Below, one piece after another: positions 6,109 through 8,301 of a stretch of 8,301 bases of DNA. The notes below the pieces were generated by a model that was not told where the DNA came from, ran no database searches, and saw nothing but the letters and a program-made list of their open reading frames with translations. Position 1 is the first letter of the stretch, and every line of letters begins with the position of its first letter. Both the position numbers and the translations under genes were made by a program. This DNA comes from Parvularculaceae bacterium. Its GTDB lineage: Bacteria; Pseudomonadota; Alphaproteobacteria; Caulobacterales; Parvularculaceae. The DNA lies in assembly GCA_027080545.1 (NCBI GenBank), contig JALWRV010000084.1, positions 1-8,301 on the forward strand, written 5' to 3'.

Positions 6109-6816
6109 TCATCCGTCATAGATATTATTGTTTTGGTTATTTCTGATATCGCTATTTTGGTTAGCGATGGTGACGCTGACGAGGTATGCGGCGTCGGCGG
6201 ACATGTTGGCCATGATGAGGGCAGCCTGTTCGCTTTTCATGAGTCGGAGGAATCCGGCGGCGAATTCGTGGTCCATTTTATTGAAGATGGCGGCGGCCTT
6301 GTCGGGTTTCATGGCTTCATACATGCGGGCGAGATGGGTGAGGTCGCTATTGGCGCTTTCTTGCATGAGGCCCCATCTTTGTTCGAGGCTGTCTTCGAGG
6401 GATTGGAGTCTTTGATTTTCGTCGCGGAGTTTTTTCTCGAGGATGGCGAGCTCTGCGGCGCGCTGGTCGAGGCGGGCTTGTTTTTCTTCTAGGTCGGTTT
6501 GGGTTTTTTGCACGAGCCGGGCGGCGTCTGCGGTGAGGCAGAGCTGGTCGAGGGGGTGTGGCTGGGTGCCTGGCTCGAGGGTGCCTGACTCGAGGGCGGT
6601 CTGTGCATGGGTGGTTGGTTCAGGGGTGGTTGGTTCAGGGGTGGTTGGTTCGGGATGTGTGGCTTGTGCTGTTTTGTCTGGCTGATTATTGGCCTCGTCA
6701 GCAGACAGGGCCGCGATGCGCCCGCTAAAGGCGAGGGCAAACAGAACCGCCAGGGTGATGAGAACGCTGGTTCTTCTGCTGGGGCGGGTGGCGGTATTTT
6801 TCGGGGGCTGGGTCAT
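6109..6816 (-). CDS. MotE-family flagellar protein (periplasmic, coiled coil)
   Basis: A 235-residue protein with a basic N-terminus and one hydrophobic segment (about 17-33, signal peptide or anchor). A low-complexity Pro/Glu/Thr linker (55-88) follows, then a heptad-rich coiled coil (about 100-150), then a conserved helical domain (158-215) containing ARMYEAMKPDKAAAIFNKMD and the LIMANMSADAA motif. This MgtE-N-like domain marks the MotE family; in Sinorhizobium meliloti MotE is a periplasmic chaperone of the motility protein MotC. The single cysteine of the mature part, Cys93, lies just before the coiled coil and could cross-link a dimer. The Asn-rich tail (219-233) is unusual. The ATG at 6816 overlaps the stop of the DUF6468 gene as ATGA, so the two are translationally coupled. 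Identification as MotE rests on fold-level motifs and position; a precise motE orthology is not certain. Confidence 0.82.
   Translation of the reverse strand: MTQPPKNTATRPSRRTSVLITLAVLFALAFSGRIAALSADEANNQPDKTAQATHPEPTTPEPTTPEPTTHAQTALESGTLEPGTQPHPLDQLCLTADAARLVQKTQTDLEEKQARLDQRAAELAILEKKLRDENQRLQSLEDSLEQRWGLMQESANSDLTHLARMYEAMKPDKAAAIFNKMDHEFAAGFLRLMKSEQAALIMANMSADAAYLVSVTIANQNSDIRNNQNNNIYDG
6565..6594 (-). repeat. 15-bp tandem repeat in the motE-like linker (two units)
   Basis: Two 15-bp units (6565-6579 and 6580-6594) differ at a single base and encode the linker repeats LESGT and LEPGT (about residues 75-84). Fifteen bp preserves the frame. They sit next to a second tandem array in the same linker. 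Confidence 0.85.
6611..6655 (-). repeat. 15-bp tandem repeat in the motE-like linker (three units)
   Basis: Three 15-bp units (6611-6625, 6626-6640, 6641-6655) encode PEPTT three times (about residues 55-69). The first two units are identical and the third differs only at its end. Perfect or near-perfect units imply recent expansion; copy-number change would lengthen or shorten the spacer between the membrane and the coiled coil. Confidence 0.9.
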
Positions 6817-7298
6817 GAGGCTTTGGCTCTTAGATCATGGATGGTTGGGGTGGGGGGCAGGCCTTGAATAGGGGTGTTGGTTTTATTTTGCAGGGCGCGC
6901 AATTGGCGCATCAAACCGGTCAGTTCCTCGATCTGTTGATGGGACTGCAATAAAAGACCATGCATGGCGGAAGAAAGTTCATTGTGGACATCATGCACTT
7001 CGCGACTGGTCTGTTTTGATTTTTGCTCTAGGGCTTGGGTTAAGGCGCGCATATGGGTGATCTTCTGATCGGCCTCTTGCAATAATGATTTGAGCTGGTT
7101 TGAGGCCATGGCGGTTTGCTGTTTGCTGTCATGGGAGGCGGCATTGAGCTGGGCGATGGCATTGGTCATGGCCAGAATAGACGCCCCGATACCGGTTTTC
7201 ATATCCTGTAGGGCCTTGAGGCGACGCGAAAGAATAAAGCAATAAAGCCCGGCCGCGCCGGAAACCAAAAGAAGAATGGCATCAAATGTCTGGTCCAT
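6813..7298 (-). CDS. DUF6468 flagellar-cluster membrane protein
   Basis: A 161-residue protein with one N-terminal membrane segment (about 4-24, ending in LSRRL), then a long helical, probably coiled-coil region (35-138) rich in Gln, and a short Pro-rich end. This matches the DUF6468 family, found in alphaproteobacterial flagellar loci next to fliL or fliM and motE; its molecular role is unknown. The start is supported by TAGGG five nt before ATG (7298), partly overlapping the fliL stop 7 bp upstream. Its own stop overlaps the start of the motE-like gene. The continuous, tightly spaced order indicates one operon and suggests a job at the basal body or stator in the cytoplasmic membrane. Confidence 0.85.
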   Translation of the reverse strand: MDQTFDAILLLVSGAAGLYCFILSRRLKALQDMKTGIGASILAMTNAIAQLNAASHDSKQQTAMASNQLKSLLQEADQKITHMRALTQALEQKSKQTSREVHDVHNELSSAMHGLLLQSHQQIEELTGLMRQLRALQNKTNTPIQGLPPTPTIHDLRAKAS

Positions 7299-7305
7299 AA
7301 CCGCC

Positions 7306-7878
7306 CTACCTCAATAAAAAATCAGTGATAAGAATGCTCTCCACGGCCCTGGGGCCGATGATCAATTGCGCCCGCCGGTGAAGCTGCCTGCGCAAAATTT
7401 CATAAAAAGCCGGGTCCTCAAAATCCGTGATTTCAACCGCGCGCAAATAGGTGCTGAAGGCATCGCGCAATTGCGGCTCAAGATCGCCCATCTCGCTCGC
7501 GCGGTTTTTGTCCATGATCAAGGTGAGATTGATCTTGAGATATCGCCGGGTTTCATTGTGGCCGATGGAGATGAGGATCTCATCAAGGGGCACAAGGGTG
7601 GTTTCTATGGGCTTGGGGGGCGGCGCGTGGGTGTCGCCAAGGGCGGCATCAAAAGCTTGGCCGTCTGCGCCGACGCAACTGGCCACGGGCGGGGGGGCGC
7701 TGGGCATTAAAAACACCGTGACAAAGGCGGTCAGACCGGCCCCGAGGGCGAGAATCGCCGCCTGGATCAAGCCGCCCCCGCCGGCCTTTTTGGCCTGTTT
7801 GGGGTCTTCGGCCTGATCGGTGTTTTTATCTGCCTTGTCGCGTGGGGCGGATTTTTTATCCGCTTTCTTGTCGGCCAT
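7306..7878 (-). CDS. fliL: FliL, flagellar basal body-associated protein
   Basis: A 190-residue single-pass inner-membrane protein that sits around the stator units and modulates motor torque and stator retention. Residues 1-35 are a Lys/Asp-rich cytoplasmic tail with short DKKADKK/DKADKN-like repeats. The membrane segment is about 37-58. The periplasmic FliL domain (about 90-190) has the family hallmarks: the strand region TTLVPLDEILISI, the motif RRYLKINLTL (111-120) and the C-terminal end ILITDFLLR. The start at 7878 has AGGG about 7 nt upstream (an AGGA also abuts the ATG). It is the first gene of the fliL-DUF6468-motE-like operon and faces fliF across a 268-bp divergent gap. In many alphaproteobacteria fliM follows fliL directly; here it does not. 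Confidence 0.94.
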   Translation of the reverse strand: MADKKADKKSAPRDKADKNTDQAEDPKQAKKAGGGGLIQAAILALGAGLTAFVTVFLMPSAPPPVASCVGADGQAFDAALGDTHAPPPKPIETTLVPLDEILISIGHNETRRYLKINLTLIMDKNRASEMGDLEPQLRDAFSTYLRAVEITDFEDPAFYEILRRQLHRRAQLIIGPRAVESILITDFLLR

Positions 7879-7933
7879 TCCTGAGCCCTAAAACACAATC
7901 TATAGTGGTATTGGTCAAGTTTGCACCCATAAG

Positions 7934-7948
7934 TAAAGGAAGTGTTAA
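7934..7948 (-). promoter_or_regulatory. Candidate CtrA box upstream of fliL
   Basis: On the minus strand this reads TTAA-CACTTCC-TTTA, one mismatch from TTAA-N7-TTAA, 56-70 bp before the fliL ATG. In Caulobacter, CtrA directly controls the fliL and fliF operons through such boxes, so the position is meaningful. A further TTAAC lies at 7966-7970 on the plus strand, 21 bp from the TTAAC at 7945-7949. No clear -10 can be paired with it. Candidate only. Confidence 0.4.
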
Positions 7949-8025
7949 CGATTTGGTCATATTTATTAACCAATTACTACCATAGAGTGTGTGGTTGGCC
8001 GGATGCCGACCCGCTTCAAAACCCT

Positions 8026-8046
8026 CCCCCGCAGGAAAAGCGGGGG
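8026..8046 (+). other. Stem-loop in the fliF leader
   Basis: CCCCCGC (8026-8032) pairs with GCGGGGG (8040-8046) around a 7-nt purine loop AGGAAAA, a very stable GC hairpin about 100 nt before the fliF start. There is no T-run after it on either strand, so it is not an intrinsic terminator. It could be a 5' leader structure or a protein target. Confidence 0.65.
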
Positions 8047-8146
8047 GATAAGACAAGGCAAGACGAGAAACGGCAGGGCTTTGAAACGGGCCAGCCGCTC
8101 TTTGACGACAGGGATTTACACGGCAGGAAGGCGCGTAGAGACAATT

Positions 8147-8301
8147 ATGGGGTTTTTGGACACATTAAAGGGGCTCAGCTTAAGCAAACAAATCACCCTC
8201 GCGGTCACCATCATGGCGGTGGCCGGGATGATGGTGTTGCTGGTCCAGCAAACCACCAAGCCGGGCATGGCTTTGCTCTATTCCGGGTTGGCCTCCATGG
8301 A
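8147..8301 (+). CDS. fliF: FliF, flagellar MS-ring protein (N-terminal part only)
   Basis: The first 51 codons of a gene that runs off the window. FliF forms the MS ring in the inner membrane, the base on which the basal body and export apparatus assemble. The visible part has a short basic/polar N-terminus, a membrane segment (about 17-34, IT..VTIMAVAGMMVLLV) and then the family motif MALLYSGL (42-49), which is highly characteristic of FliF. The ATG at 8147 has GTAGAG (8135-8140) 6 nt upstream. It is divergent from fliL. The C-terminal FliG-binding region lies outside the window and cannot be checked. Confidence 0.93.
   Translation, partial: MGFLDTLKGLSLSKQITLAVTIMAVAGMMVLLVQQTTKPGMALLYSGLASM

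Larger units (their letters stand above)
7879..8146. other. Divergent regulatory region between fliL and fliF
   Basis: This 268-bp gap must drive both flagellar units. Besides the CtrA-like box it holds a sequence with the sigma-54 spacing GG-N10-GC on the plus strand (7993-8006, TGG..ATGC) and a TGG-N8-TTG sequence on the minus strand (7915-7929) that lacks the essential -12 GC. It also holds a strong stem-loop in the fliF leader. None of the sigma-54 candidates is convincing alone. I see no small gene. Confidence 0.55.

Noticed and set aside
7915..7929. A sigma-54 promoter (TGG-N8-TTG) for fliL on the minus strand.
   Set aside because: The essential GC at the -12 element is GA, so it fails the core requirement for sigma-54.

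Overview
The window looks like chromosomal core DNA of a flagellated alphaproteobacterium. Three things point there: an HslV with an N-terminal propeptide ahead of its catalytic threonine, a fliL / DUF6468 / motE-like flagellar cluster running divergently from fliF, and CtrA-box-like TTAA-N7-TTAA sequences between the two flagellar units. I see no insertion sequence, integrase, tRNA, rRNA or CRISPR array. Genus-level placement is not possible from what is visible.

Layout. Positions 29-2066 (minus strand) hold a two-gene unit: a CYTH-CHAD protein of the triphosphate tunnel metalloenzyme superfamily, whose end overlaps by 14 bp the start of an unrecognised 132-residue helical protein. Positions 2169-2508 (minus) hold a small secreted, acidic, four-cysteine protein with a GTG start, a strong Shine-Dalgarno and a clean Rho-independent terminator. 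Positions 2665-3258 (plus) encode a DUF937/YidB-type protein with an EF-hand-like loop near its end. Positions 3382-6049 carry the ATP-dependent protease HslVU (hslV plus, hslU plus), but the two genes are separated by an M23-family lipoprotein peptidase on the opposite strand (3988-4491). Positions 6109-7878 (minus) are a tight flagellar operon, fliL -> DUF6468 -> motE-like, with a 7-bp gap and then an ATGA start/stop overlap. From 8147 to the window end (plus) is the start of fliF, the MS-ring gene.

How they work together. HslU unfolds substrates and feeds them to the HslV chamber; both carry the expected catalytic and docking residues and should form a working pair. The M23 lipoprotein probably acts on peptidoglycan from a membrane anchor and has no evident link to HslVU. 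FliL, the DUF6468 protein and the MotE-like protein are all single-pass membrane or exported proteins expected around the flagellar stator and basal body, and FliF founds the basal body. The CYTH-CHAD protein is expected to act on inorganic triphosphate or polyphosphate; its 132-residue partner has no known role.

No whole new system is evident. The most interesting points are the split hslV/hslU pair, the degenerate first half of the CHAD domain with its conserved unknown-function partner gene, the fliL cluster lacking fliM, and short exact repeats in the leader regions of both hslV and hslU.
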